From CANMXU01 sp052030545 (GTDB lineage: Bacteria > Pseudomonadota > Gammaproteobacteria > Enterobacterales > Alteromonadaceae), in assembly GCF_052030545.1 (NCBI RefSeq), contig NZ_JBPDIH010000001.1, forward strand, positions 558,001 through 622,000: a stretch of DNA of 64,000 nucleotides, given 5' to 3'. Position 1 is the first letter of the stretch, and each line of letters starts with the position of its first letter. Position numbers and translations under genes: made by a program. Positions 1-8,857 of this stretch are shown piece after piece. Below the pieces are notes generated by a model. It was given only the letters and a program-made list of their open reading frames with translations. It had not been told where the DNA came from and did no database searches.

Positions 1-626
1 TTGCACTGGCAATTGCTGATAGCCCGTTTGGCCCTTGGCAAAAAAGTGCGGAGCCGATTCTAAGCCCATCAAAAGATGGACAGTGGCGCGGAGATGAAGA
101 TAACCGTTTCCATGTGCTTAGCAAAGGCAGTTTCGATAGCCACAAAGTACACGATCCTTGTTTATTGGTCTTTAATGACAAATTTTATCTTTATTATAAA
201 GGTGAAACTATGGGCGAGAGCATGAACTTTGGTGGCAGGGAAATAAAACATGGCGTCGCAATTGCTGACAGTGTTGAAGGCCCGTATATCAAATCGGAAT
301 ACAACCCTATTTCTAATAGTGGCCACGAAGTGGTCGTTTGGAATTATCAGGGCGGAATTGCTTCGATGTTAACTACCGATGGCCCTGAAAAAAATACCAT
401 TCAATTTGCGCCAGATGGTATTAACTTTGAAATTAAAGCTCATATTAAAGGCGGACCAGAAGCGATAGGTTTATTCCGTGATCCAGAAGGTAAAGAGTTA
501 CCAGAACCGGGAATTGGTTGGGGTTTATGTCACAAATATGATGCCAGCTGGAATTGGAATTACATCTGTCGATTCACACCAAGAAAACAGGTGTTGGACT
601 TAGGAACATTTCAAAATACTGCTTAG
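1..626 (+). CDS. GH117/GH43-like five-bladed beta-propeller glycoside hydrolase, C-terminal part (5' end outside window)
   Basis: The open frame enters from the left edge (first full codon at base 3), so the N-terminus is missing; the GTG at 114 is internal, because in-frame residues such as ADSPFGPWQ precede it. The visible part shows repeated propeller-blade phrases of clan GH-F enzymes: HDPCLLVF followed by FYLYYKG, then GVAIADSVEGPY, and a C-terminal GWGLCHKYD. The order of these phrases and the GPEAIGLFRD segment resemble family GH117 (exo-acting on neoagaro-oligosaccharides) more than typical GH43, but the catalytic region is not fully visible. The Leloir genes that follow on the same strand would suit an enzyme releasing galactose from a red-algal galactan. 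This substrate is inference; the propeller hydrolase call is firmer. Confidence 0.6.
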   Translation, partial: ALAIADSPFGPWQKSAEPILSPSKDGQWRGDEDNRFHVLSKGSFDSHKVHDPCLLVFNDKFYLYYKGETMGESMNFGGREIKHGVAIADSVEGPYIKSEYNPISNSGHEVVVWNYQGGIASMLTTDGPEKNTIQFAPDGINFEIKAHIKGGPEAIGLFRDPEGKELPEPGIGWGLCHKYDASWNWNYICRFTPRKQVLDLGTFQNTA

Positions 627-658
627 TAAAGCGCTAGATAACAGTATTGTAATTAAAG

Positions 659-686
659 GGCGAAAAGATTCGCCTTTTCATTTTTT
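659..686 (+). terminator. Rho-independent terminator after the GH117-like gene
   Basis: A 6-bp stem GGCGAA/TTCGCC with a 4-nt loop is followed by TTTT and, after CA, six more T. It separates the upstream hydrolase gene from galT, so galT probably has its own promoter in 687-732. Confidence 0.75.
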
Positions 687-732
687 ATAAAGTAATTGTT
701 AACATTTAACGATTAGTGTTTGAGAGAATATT

Positions 733-1815
733 ATGGTTGATTTTGACCCAACTGAACATCCTCATCGTCGTTTTAACCCCTTAATTCAAGAGTGGGTTTT
801 AGTCTCGCCACACCGCGCTAAACGACCATGGCAAGGGCAACAAGAAACAAGCGATACCAGTGAAAAACTTGCTTACGATGAAAGCTGTTACCTATGTAAA
901 GGCAATACTCGTATTAACGGTGAAGTTAACCCTGACTATAGCGGCACTTTTGTATTTACTAACGACTTTGCGGCGTTAAATGATACCACGCCAGAATTTG
1001 AGCAAAACGATCCCTTGTTTAAATTGTCAGCTGAGCAAGGTGAAAGTCGGGTGATTTGTTTTTCACCTGATCACGGTAAATCCCTGCCTGAACTGTCATT
1101 AAATGAAGTCACCGATGTAGTGAATACTTGGCAACGCGAATGTGCACAACTAAGTGAAAAGTATCAATGGTTACAGGTGTTTGAAAATAAAGGCGCGGTA
1201 ATGGGCTGTTCAAACCCGCACCCGCATGGGCAAATTTGGGCACAAAATCAATTGCCGAGTTTGGTTGAAAAGAAACAACGTAGCTTTAGTGAATATCAAC
1301 AAAACCATCAAAGCAACATGTTGCTTGATTATGTTGCGCGTGAACAACAAGAACAAACGCGTGTTGTTGTTGAAAACGATGACTGGTTAGTCTGTGTACC
1401 ATTTTGGGCGGCTTGGCCATTTGAAACCTTGCTGTTACCTAAATTTTCAGTGAAACGCATGACTGAACTTAGCGCCGAGCAAAAGGTGTCTTTAGCGGAC
1501 ATATTGCGCAAAATCACTGCTAAATACGACAACTTGTTCCAATGTTCATTTCCATATTCGATGGGCTGGCATGGCGCGCCTTACGATGGGCAAGAACATG
1601 ATGAATGGCAATTACATGCACATTTTTTTCCGCCATTATTACGATCTGCAACGGTGAAAAAATTTATGGTCGGATATGAAATGATGGCAGAAGCTCAGCG
1701 CGATTTAACCGCCGAGCAAGCGGCTCAGCGTTTAGCGGATTTATCAACGATACATTACCTAGTAGAAAACCAAGCTAAAAACCAAGCCGACAATGTAGCT
1801 AAGAGCAAAAAGTAG
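733..1815 (+). CDS. galT: Galactose-1-phosphate uridylyltransferase
   Basis: GalT exchanges UMP between UDP-glucose and galactose-1-phosphate in the cytoplasmic Leloir pathway. The 360-aa length fits the family. The active-site triad HPH lies at residues 163-165 inside NPHPHGQIWA (E. coli numbering 164-166), and the structural metal pair Cys52/Cys55 is present in CYLCKG. The ATG at 733 is preceded by a GAGAG-like ribosome site. Only 8 bp separate it from galK and 32 bp separate galK from galE, so galTKE is an operon. The last ~15 residues (rich in Q, A, N, K) are a low-complexity tail with no catalytic role that I can see. Confidence 0.97.
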   Translation: MVDFDPTEHPHRRFNPLIQEWVLVSPHRAKRPWQGQQETSDTSEKLAYDESCYLCKGNTRINGEVNPDYSGTFVFTNDFAALNDTTPEFEQNDPLFKLSAEQGESRVICFSPDHGKSLPELSLNEVTDVVNTWQRECAQLSEKYQWLQVFENKGAVMGCSNPHPHGQIWAQNQLPSLVEKKQRSFSEYQQNHQSNMLLDYVAREQQEQTRVVVENDDWLVCVPFWAAWPFETLLLPKFSVKRMTELSAEQKVSLADILRKITAKYDNLFQCSFPYSMGWHGAPYDGQEHDEWQLHAHFFPPLLRSATVKKFMVGYEMMAEAQRDLTAEQAAQRLADLSTIHYLVENQAKNQADNVAKSKK

Positions 1816-1823
1816 AGAACGAT

Positions 1824-2972
1824 ATGGAACTGGTTAATAAAGTAAAACAAGGGTTTGAACAAACCTTTTCTGCGGCAGCTGATTTTGTTGTAAAAGCACC
1901 GGGCCGAGTGAATCTTATTGGTGAACATACGGATTATAACGACGGTTTTGTTATGCCATGTGCTATCGACTATGCCACCTTAGTCGCCGTTTCTGCGCGA
2001 GATGACGGGCAAGTTCATTTGGTATCACTTGATTACCAATGCCAGCAAGATCAATTTAGCTTAAATGAAGAAATCAGCTTTGTTGAAAATAAATTATGGG
2101 CAAATTATGTTCGCGGCGTTGTGGTTGAGCTACAAAAAAGAGGTCACGTGCTGAGTGGCTGTAATATCGCCATTACAGGCAATGTACCACAAGGGGCAGG
2201 GCTTAGTTCGTCTGCGGCGTTAGAAGTTGGTATTGCTTATGCTTTTGACCAACTGTGCAATTTATCTATCAGCAAACAAGACATAGCGCTGATCAGCCAA
2301 GCGGCAGAAAACAACTTTGTCGGTTGTGCTTGCGGCATTATGGATCAGCTGATCTCAGCTTGCGGTAAAGATAACATGGCCTTAGGTATTGATTGTCGAA
2401 GCCTTGACTTAACCGAAGTGACTATTCCTGATGGCATGCGTATTTTAATGTTCAATTCTAATGTAAAGCGTGGCTTGGTAGACAGTGAATACAACCTTCG
2501 CCGCGAGCAATGTGAAGCAGCTGCAAAGCATTTTAATGTCAGTCATTTACGTGATGTTGCGATTGAAACCTTTGAGCGTGATAAGCAAGGCTTGTCAGCG
2601 CTTGTTGCTAAACGCGCAGAACATGTAGTGTATGAAAATGAACGCACGCTAGCGGCAATGCAGGCATTTAATGCCAGTGATATTACCAAAATTAGCCAAT
2701 TGATGGCCGGCAGTCATCAGTCAATGAAAACGTTATTTGAAATTACCTGCCCTGAAATAGACTTTATGGTTGATACCATTGCCAAAGTGCTTGGCGACAA
2801 AGGTGGCGTTCGTATGACGGGCGGTGGTTTTGGTGGCTGTATTGTTGCCCTTGTGCCAGATAATTTGGTCGACGTGATTATTAGTGAAGTTGAAAATACT
2901 TACCAATCGGAAACCGGGCTAAAAGAGTCGGTATACATTAGCCAACCGGTTAAAGGTGTTGCTGTTATTTAG
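1824..2972 (+). CDS. galK: Galactokinase
   Basis: GalK phosphorylates alpha-D-galactose at C1 using ATP. The protein (382 aa, normal size) carries the galactokinase signature GRVNLIGEHTDYNDGF near residues 29-44, the GHMP-kinase ATP loop PQGAGLSSSAAL in the middle, and the C-terminal GHMP motif MTGGGFGGC. It lies 8 bp after galT in the galTKE operon. No missing residues are apparent. Confidence 0.98.
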   Translation: MELVNKVKQGFEQTFSAAADFVVKAPGRVNLIGEHTDYNDGFVMPCAIDYATLVAVSARDDGQVHLVSLDYQCQQDQFSLNEEISFVENKLWANYVRGVVVELQKRGHVLSGCNIAITGNVPQGAGLSSSAALEVGIAYAFDQLCNLSISKQDIALISQAAENNFVGCACGIMDQLISACGKDNMALGIDCRSLDLTEVTIPDGMRILMFNSNVKRGLVDSEYNLRREQCEAAAKHFNVSHLRDVAIETFERDKQGLSALVAKRAEHVVYENERTLAAMQAFNASDITKISQLMAGSHQSMKTLFEITCPEIDFMVDTIAKVLGDKGGVRMTGGGFGGCIVALVPDNLVDVIISEVENTYQSETGLKESVYISQPVKGVAVI

Positions 2973-3004
2973 CTTAATTTGCGCATTAAAAGGAGAAAAC
3001 GTTA

Positions 3005-4024
3005 ATGGCAAAAATTTTAGTCACAGGTGGTGCAGGCTACATTGGCAGTCACACAGTGTTAGCGCTGTTAAATAAAGGTCATCAGGTTGTTGTGGTTGAT
3101 AACTTATTTAATGCGTCATATGAATCTCTTGTTCGTGTACAAAAGTTAGCAAATAAATCACTGACATTTGCTGAAGTTGATATTCGTGACAAAGCGGCGC
3201 TTAGCCAAGTATTTGCACAGGAAAGCGTCGATGCAGTAATACATTTTGCTGGTTTAAAAGCGGTTGGTGAGTCGGTGCAAAAGCCGCTGGCGTATTATCA
3301 GAACAATGTCGAAGGTACTTTAACCTTAGTTGAAGTGATGAAACAGCATCAATGTTACCACTTAGTCTTTAGCTCGTCGGCAACCGTTTATGGCGAAGCT
3401 AATCAGCCACCTTATATTGAAACCCAGCCATTGGGAAATCCGACAAGCCCTTATGGCAAAACCAAAGCCATGGTTGAGCAAATATTAATGGATGTGGCGG
3501 CAAGTGATCAGCGGTTTAAAATCACTAACTTACGATATTTCAACCCGATCGGCGCAGATATCAGTGGCGATATTGGCGAAGATCCAAATGGCATCCCTAA
3601 TAATCTTATGCCATTTGTCGCGCAAGTTGCGGTTGGAAAACGGGAAAAATTAGCCATATTTGGCGATGATTATCCAACTAAAGACGGTACGTGCCTGCGC
3701 GACTATATTCACGTTAGTGATTTGGCACAAGGTCATGTTGATGCGCTAAATTGGCTATTCAATCAGCAAGAGGGTTGTTGTGAAGCGTTTAATTTAGGCA
3801 CGGGTGACCCCTTGTCAGTACTGGACATTGTACGTGGTTTTGAACAATACTCTGAGCAAAAAATTGCCTTTGAAATAGCACCACGTCGAAGTGGTGATTT
3901 ACCGGCATTTTGGGCCGATAGCGATAAAGCGCGCAGCCAGTTGCAGTGGACACCAGTAAAAACTTTACAAGATATGATGGTTGATACTTGGCGTTGGCAG
4001 TCTAAAAACCCGAACGGTTATTAG
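3005..4024 (+). CDS. galE: UDP-glucose 4-epimerase
   Basis: GalE interconverts UDP-galactose and UDP-glucose, closing the Leloir cycle. The extended-SDR fold is shown by the N-terminal NAD-binding GGAGYIGSH (residues 8-16), the SSSATVYG segment around the catalytic Ser, and the Tyr150-x3-Lys154 pair (YGKTK). Length 339 aa is typical. A ribosome site AGGAGAA precedes the ATG. It is the last gene of the galTKE operon and converges with the sugar symporter gene on the other strand. Confidence 0.98.
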   Translation: MAKILVTGGAGYIGSHTVLALLNKGHQVVVVDNLFNASYESLVRVQKLANKSLTFAEVDIRDKAALSQVFAQESVDAVIHFAGLKAVGESVQKPLAYYQNNVEGTLTLVEVMKQHQCYHLVFSSSATVYGEANQPPYIETQPLGNPTSPYGKTKAMVEQILMDVAASDQRFKITNLRYFNPIGADISGDIGEDPNGIPNNLMPFVAQVAVGKREKLAIFGDDYPTKDGTCLRDYIHVSDLAQGHVDALNWLFNQQEGCCEAFNLGTGDPLSVLDIVRGFEQYSEQKIAFEIAPRRSGDLPAFWADSDKARSQLQWTPVKTLQDMMVDTWRWQSKNPNGY

Positions 4025-4034
4025 GCAGGTGAAA

Positions 4035-4074
4035 AACGCTTGTACCATGAATAAGTAATCATGGCACAAGCGTT
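4035..4074 (-). terminator. Long hairpin between convergent galE and sugar symporter genes
   Basis: A 16-bp stem with one mismatch pairs 4035-4050 (AACGCTTGTACCATGA) with 4059-4074, leaving an 8-nt loop. Read on the minus strand the stem is followed by TTTTT, so it terminates the leftward symporter transcript; on the plus strand the T tract is poor but the hairpin may also stop galTKE transcription. Confidence 0.75.
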
Positions 4075-4100
4075 AACCGTTTCAGAATTAACTATTTTCG

Positions 4101-5552
4101 CTAACTTTCTTGCATTTGCTCTAACGACTTACCTTTAGTTTCTTGCACAACTTTTAAAATAAAGATAATCGATAACAAGGCACATAGCGCATAAAACGAG
4201 TAGGTGATCGCTAAACCAATACCCGCCAGCATAATTGGAAAACTCATGGTAATTGCAAAATTGGCTAGCCACTGCGCGAGCCCAGCAATTGCCAGCCCCG
4301 AGCCACGAATTTGATTGGGAAACATTTCACCCAACATCACCCACATTACCGGTCCCCAAGACAAATTAAAAAAGAACACATAAATATTGGCTTGCACTAA
4401 GGCCATAAAACCATATTCGCCCAGTTGCAATTGTCCGTTCGTATCGATAGTGCCATTCGCAAAAGCGTACACTAACCCCATCAGCGATAAACTCATACCA
4501 AGAGAGCCTATCAATAAAAAGGGTTTTCGCCCGACTTTATCAATTAAAAATAAGGTGGTAAAACAGGCCAAAATACTGACCGCGCCGCTAATAACATTAA
4601 TGAGTAACGCATCCGACTCTGAAAAACCAACGGCTTGCCAAAGCACCGCGCCATAATAAAAGACGACATTAATGCCAACTAACTGCTGCAATGTGGCTAA
4701 ACCAATACCCACCCAAATAATTGGTTTGAATTTAAAGGTGTTGTGATAAAAAACATCGCTAAATTTTGGCTGATGGCTTTGATCTAAACTATTACGTATT
4801 TGTTGCCAAGAAGCTTGTGCCGTATTGCTGCCAAACAAACGACTTAGCACGGCAATGCCTTTGGTTTTATTGTTTTTTATCGCATGAAAACGTGGGCTTT
4901 CAGGGATAAATAATAAGGTAATAAAAAATAAACAAGCCGGTAATAACTCGACCCAAAACATCCAGCGCCACGCAGAAAACCCTAACCATAGCTCTGTGGT
5001 TGATGAACCGGCGTATTTGGCTAATAAATAGTTGCTTAAGAACGAACAAAATAGCCCTAAAATTATCGCTACTTGTTGAATTGATGTTAGTAGACCTCTT
5101 AAGCGAGCAGGTGCTATTTCGCTAATGTAGGCGGGTGCCAGTACAGACGCGGCACCAACGGCAATACCGCCAATAAGTCGATAAACGACAAACTCAGTCG
5201 AGCTGGTTGCAATTCCAGAGCCCCAAGCGCTAATAATAAATAATACTGCGCACATTATTAATAACGTTTTTCGACCATAAATATCCGCCGATTTTCCTGC
5301 TGCAAAAGCACCTACCGCGCAACCTAACAACATGCTAGCCACATTAAAACCTGTGCCCATACTGTTAGAATTAAACGCATTTTGAATGCCGTCAACGGTG
5401 CCGTTAATAACGCCGCTGTCAAAGCCAAATAAAAAACCACCTATAGTAGCAACGCAGGCGATCAGCACGATTAATACTAAATTTTCATTACCTATTTGCT
5501 CAAGGGGAGGACGCTCTTGAATATTGTCATTATCGACAACTAAGTCTTTCAT
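4101..5552 (-). CDS. MFS sugar porter family proton symporter (galactose/xylose/glucose type)
   Basis: A 483-aa inner-membrane transporter of the major facilitator sugar porter subfamily (XylE/GalP/AraE type). Family hallmarks are visible: GFLFGFDSGVINGT in helix 1, GRKTLLI after helix 2, the AYISEIAPARLRG stretch, PESPR at the end of the first six-helix half, VGRKP in the second half, and the C-terminal ETKGKSLEQM. The ATG at 5552 follows a GGAG ribosome site. It lies 54 bp downstream of the GH3 gene on the same strand, so the two are probably co-transcribed, and it faces galTKE. The exact hexose or pentose cannot be read from the sequence. Confidence 0.93.
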   Translation of the reverse strand: MKDLVVDNDNIQERPPLEQIGNENLVLIVLIACVATIGGFLFGFDSGVINGTVDGIQNAFNSNSMGTGFNVASMLLGCAVGAFAAGKSADIYGRKTLLIMCAVLFIISAWGSGIATSSTEFVVYRLIGGIAVGAASVLAPAYISEIAPARLRGLLTSIQQVAIILGLFCSFLSNYLLAKYAGSSTTELWLGFSAWRWMFWVELLPACLFFITLLFIPESPRFHAIKNNKTKGIAVLSRLFGSNTAQASWQQIRNSLDQSHQPKFSDVFYHNTFKFKPIIWVGIGLATLQQLVGINVVFYYGAVLWQAVGFSESDALLINVISGAVSILACFTTLFLIDKVGRKPFLLIGSLGMSLSLMGLVYAFANGTIDTNGQLQLGEYGFMALVQANIYVFFFNLSWGPVMWVMLGEMFPNQIRGSGLAIAGLAQWLANFAITMSFPIMLAGIGLAITYSFYALCALLSIIFILKVVQETKGKSLEQMQES

Positions 5553-5606
5553 GTTTTACTCCATGTAATGGATAGTTCTTATTGTTATTAAAAACCATGG
5601 TGTGGT

Positions 5607-8300
5607 TTATGGCACATTAACATCAAAGGTAACGACTTGATGCTGCGGTATTTTTATACCTTGTCCTGCGCCAAGCGTCAAAATAGCTTTACCTTGATGT
5701 TGTTGGCGTTGACCTTGTTCATCGATGTAACTTAATAGCTCGCGGTCAATGGTAAATGACACCTGAGCACTGCCATTGGCGGCAACCTGGACACGTTTAA
5801 AATCGATAAGTTGTTTTTGCGGCGTGGTAATCGGTGTATCAACTAAGGTTAAATACACTTGTACCACTTCTTCACTGGCAAATTTACTGTGATTGGTTAA
5901 TGTCGCCGCTAGCGTTAAGTTATTGTTAGTTTTGTTAAAGCTGTGTTCACCTTGGCTGTAGTTAACATCGGCATAACTTAAACCATATCCAAATGGATAC
6001 AGCACATCGCCTTGATAATACTTATAGGTACGATTATTCATTGAATAGTCTTTAAAGTCTGGTAAGTCTGCCACCGATTGATAAAAAGTGATCGGTAACT
6101 TACCAGAAGGATTTGCTTCACCATAAAGTAGACGAGCTAAAGCGCTGCCGGTTGCTTCGCCTGGATAAAAACCTTGAATAATCGCCTCGACATTTTGCTC
6201 TTGCCAATTTAACGCCATCGCGCTGCCGCTCATATTAACAAAAACGATCGGCTTGCCTGTTGCCGCCAATTGTTTAAGTAAGCGCTCTTGCGATTTTGGT
6301 AGCTGAATATGAGTTCTATCACCGTGAGAAAAACCATCCAGTTCAAGTGGCATTTCTTCACCTTCAAGATTTGCTGTGATGCCGCCTACAAAAATAATTA
6401 CATCAGCATCTTTACTCGCCGCTAATGCTTGCCCGTTTATATCTTGCGCTTCATTTAGCCAAGCAAGTTGCACTTGCGGCTCGATCACATTGCTGTGCCA
6501 ATAATGGTGCAGTTTGGCCTCTGCGCTAAACTGATATTGTCTGCCTTCTTCTAACGTTATCGCACCATGTACGCTTTTTCCGTCAAGGGTAAATTCAACA
6601 TTTTTGCTGTTAAATCGGTAACTACCACTGTGTTCTGGCGTTAATATGCCACGCCATTTTATGGCAAACTCTTGCTCAACGCTGCCATCAATCGGTGAGC
6701 GTAACCAATGTTTATCAATGTTTTTTTCAATTTGGCGAAAGCTAGGTTGGTTGCCAAAATGGGCATCTGCAAAGTATTCAGTAATTAATCCTGGTTGAAT
6801 ATTTCCTTGGTGATCTGTATGGAAAAAGTTATCAGCTGAAATGCTTTGATAATGGCTATAAACATCGCCAGTTAAACTACTACCCACTTGATAGCCAACA
6901 AGCTTGTCGCCAAGTTTTTCTGCCAAGGCTTGTTTAACAGTAATAGGGTTAACAGGTGTGCCATGATAATTACCGACAAGTACTGCTAAATTGTCTGCGT
7001 TAGGACCAATTAAGGCGACTTTTTCTTTACCAGATAACGGCAATAAATTATCGTTTTTAAGTAAGACTAACGATTTTTCCGCAGCTTCTTGGGTTAATGC
7101 TAAATGGGCTTTAGTGCCAACGGTGTCAAGACCTAAGTGAGCAAAAGGTACATTTTCGGGGGAGTCAAACATACCTAATTTAAAACGTGCTGACAGCAAA
7201 CGTGTTAATGCTAAATCAACGTCGTTTTCACTCACTAAGCCTTGTTCAACCGCTTGCACTAAATAACTAAAGGTATTGCCATGATGATCACCACAGTTTA
7301 AATCTGTGCCGGTTTTTAACGCTTTTGCCGCAGCTTCTACTTCATTTTTAACAATGTGGTGTGAGTTTTTATCATAAAAATCAGCAATTGCGCCGCAGTC
7401 AGAAACGATATAACCGTTAAAGTTAAATTCGCCGCGAAGCTTGGTATCCATCAATTCACTATTACCACAGGCGGGTTCGCCATTTACGCTATTATAAGCG
7501 CACATTATTGAAGCTACATTGGTGGCGGCAATGGTATCTTTAAATGCCGGTAAATAGGTTTCAGCCAGATCTTTTGCTGACGCAGTATAATCGTCGCTAT
7601 GGCGAGAAACCTCAGGGCCGCTATGTACGGCGTAATGTTTTAAGGTTGCTACCGATTTTAAGTATTTGTCGTCATCGCCTTGTAAACCATGAATGAAATT
7701 GGTGGCAATGCGTGTGGTAAGCAGTGGGTCTTCGCCGTAGGTTTCTTGGCCTCGTCCCCAGCGTGGATCTCTAAAAATATTGATATTAGGCGACCAATAA
7801 GTGAGCCCGGTATACATAGAACGGTTGCCTTCGGTTAAAAATGCGTGGTGCTTGGCTCTGCCTTCATCTGATATTGCCGTGCCGACCTTTAATATTAGCG
7901 CTTCATCAAAAGTGGCCGCTAAACCAATGGCTTGTGGAAAAACGGTTGCCGAGCCTGCACGTGCAACGCCATGCAAAGCTTCATTCCACCAATAATATTT
8001 ATCAACACCTAAGCGTTTTATCTCAGGTGCTTTATCAAAAAGTTGCGAGACTTTTTCTTCCAACGTCATCTGCTTGATTAAATGGGCAACACGTTGCTCA
8101 ATCGGCAGGCTTTCATCTTTAAATGCTGGCAGTTTTGCAGAATGTGCTGCTTGCTTAGTACTGACTTGCTTAGTACTGCTTTGAATAGTACTGCCTTGCT
8201 CTTCAACGTCTACACTACAGCCAGAAGATAACAATGCTGTTGCCACAGTTAAGCTTAATAGTGAGCGTTTGTTTTTTATGTTAATAGCGCTTATTTTCAT
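5607..8300 (-). CDS. GH3 beta-xylosidase/beta-glucosidase lipoprotein with inserted PA14 domain
   Basis: An 897-aa exo-glycosidase. The N-terminus carries a lipoprotein signal with a cysteine in LLSSGCS, so it is probably anchored in a membrane facing the periplasm or outside. The GH3 TIM-barrel begins with YYWWNEALHGVARAG, a phrase typical of GH3 beta-xylosidases of the plant/bacterial BXL type; the nucleophile is Asp301 in VSDCGAIADF. Between the barrel and the C-terminal alpha/beta sandwich lies a PA14-like insert (from about GLITEYFADAHF). A fibronectin-III-like domain closes the protein. The gene opens a leftward unit with the sugar symporter and diverges from TonB-dependent receptor 1. 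Beta-xylosidase is favoured, but beta-glucosidase or a mixed activity cannot be excluded. Confidence 0.9.
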   Translation of the reverse strand: MKISAINIKNKRSLLSLTVATALLSSGCSVDVEEQGSTIQSSTKQVSTKQAAHSAKLPAFKDESLPIEQRVAHLIKQMTLEEKVSQLFDKAPEIKRLGVDKYYWWNEALHGVARAGSATVFPQAIGLAATFDEALILKVGTAISDEGRAKHHAFLTEGNRSMYTGLTYWSPNINIFRDPRWGRGQETYGEDPLLTTRIATNFIHGLQGDDDKYLKSVATLKHYAVHSGPEVSRHSDDYTASAKDLAETYLPAFKDTIAATNVASIMCAYNSVNGEPACGNSELMDTKLRGEFNFNGYIVSDCGAIADFYDKNSHHIVKNEVEAAAKALKTGTDLNCGDHHGNTFSYLVQAVEQGLVSENDVDLALTRLLSARFKLGMFDSPENVPFAHLGLDTVGTKAHLALTQEAAEKSLVLLKNDNLLPLSGKEKVALIGPNADNLAVLVGNYHGTPVNPITVKQALAEKLGDKLVGYQVGSSLTGDVYSHYQSISADNFFHTDHQGNIQPGLITEYFADAHFGNQPSFRQIEKNIDKHWLRSPIDGSVEQEFAIKWRGILTPEHSGSYRFNSKNVEFTLDGKSVHGAITLEEGRQYQFSAEAKLHHYWHSNVIEPQVQLAWLNEAQDINGQALAASKDADVIIFVGGITANLEGEEMPLELDGFSHGDRTHIQLPKSQERLLKQLAATGKPIVFVNMSGSAMALNWQEQNVEAIIQGFYPGEATGSALARLLYGEANPSGKLPITFYQSVADLPDFKDYSMNNRTYKYYQGDVLYPFGYGLSYADVNYSQGEHSFNKTNNNLTLAATLTNHSKFASEEVVQVYLTLVDTPITTPQKQLIDFKRVQVAANGSAQVSFTIDRELLSYIDEQGQRQQHQGKAILTLGAGQGIKIPQHQVVTFDVNVP
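8150..8194 (-). repeat. In-frame 15-bp tandem repeat in the lipoprotein linker of the GH3 gene
   Basis: Three consecutive 15-bp units (plus-strand form CTTGCTTAGTACTGA and variants) encode the linker repeats STIQS, STKQV and STKQA just after the lipobox. The third unit is the most diverged. Being a multiple of three, copy changes would alter only linker length. Confidence 0.8.
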
Positions 8301-8386
8301 CGGATTCGCTTTCTTAATAGGTGGAAAAGCTTCAAGTTATCACCGCACACAAAAGCTATCGTCTAATTGATTACCAACACCGACAT

Positions 8387-8398
8387 TTGAACGTTCAA
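8387..8398. promoter_or_regulatory. Palindromic operator candidate, GH3-proximal copy
   Basis: TTGAACGTTCAA, a perfect 12-bp palindrome with a central CG, 89 bp upstream of the GH3 start codon. The identical sequence recurs at 8697-8708. The binding protein is unknown; a LacI-family repressor is the best guess from symmetry. Confidence 0.5.
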
Positions 8399-8696
8399 TT
8401 ATCGGTAATTGACGAAATTTAAACCTGTGTTTTTGATGAAATTCAGACAATTATTTGACAGAACAGCTGATAAAAATAAAGCATAAAATTGGCAAGTTCA
8501 ATAAGCGCAAATATCGCAACGTCACTGTAGACATCAAGCAAAATTTTACTGAATAAACGTTCAAACAAGTGAACTGTGCTTACTTTTAAACGACTATTTA
8601 AACGTTATTAGTTTTCCTTTATATATTTAATTTTTTATTTATTTATTAATAGTTTAACGTGTTACTTGTTAAGGTTTGAAACGTTAAAATTAAAGT

Positions 8697-8708
8697 TTGA
8701 ACGTTCAA
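8697..8708. promoter_or_regulatory. Palindromic operator candidate, receptor-proximal copy
   Basis: The second perfect TTGAACGTTCAA, 150 bp upstream of the receptor start codon and 310 bp from the first copy. A spacing of about 30 helical turns would allow DNA looping between the two sites; that is inference. Confidence 0.5.
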
Positions 8709-8857
8709 GTTACTGTTTTAACCGATACTAGGACGATTAAATTGACCGTCTGCAAGAAGATAGGATTGAGGAAAAAAGCAAACAACAATAACCATGTAGT
8801 CAAGCAACCCAAATATATAAAAACACCGCTTGCAACTACGTACCAAGGGGACAAATA

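Larger units (their letters stand above)
8301..8857. promoter_or_regulatory. Divergent intergenic region between GH3 lipoprotein and TonB-dependent receptor 1
   Basis: 557 bp without a credible gene, AT-rich. It holds two identical 12-bp palindromes near its ends (entered separately) and several partial copies between them: ACGTTCAAA around 8557-8565, TTAAACGTTATTA around 8597-8609, and TTTGAAACGTTAAAA around 8675-8689. The central CG of each is typical of operators of LacI-family repressors. The layout suggests coordinated control of the two divergent genes by one regulator. Confidence 0.55.
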
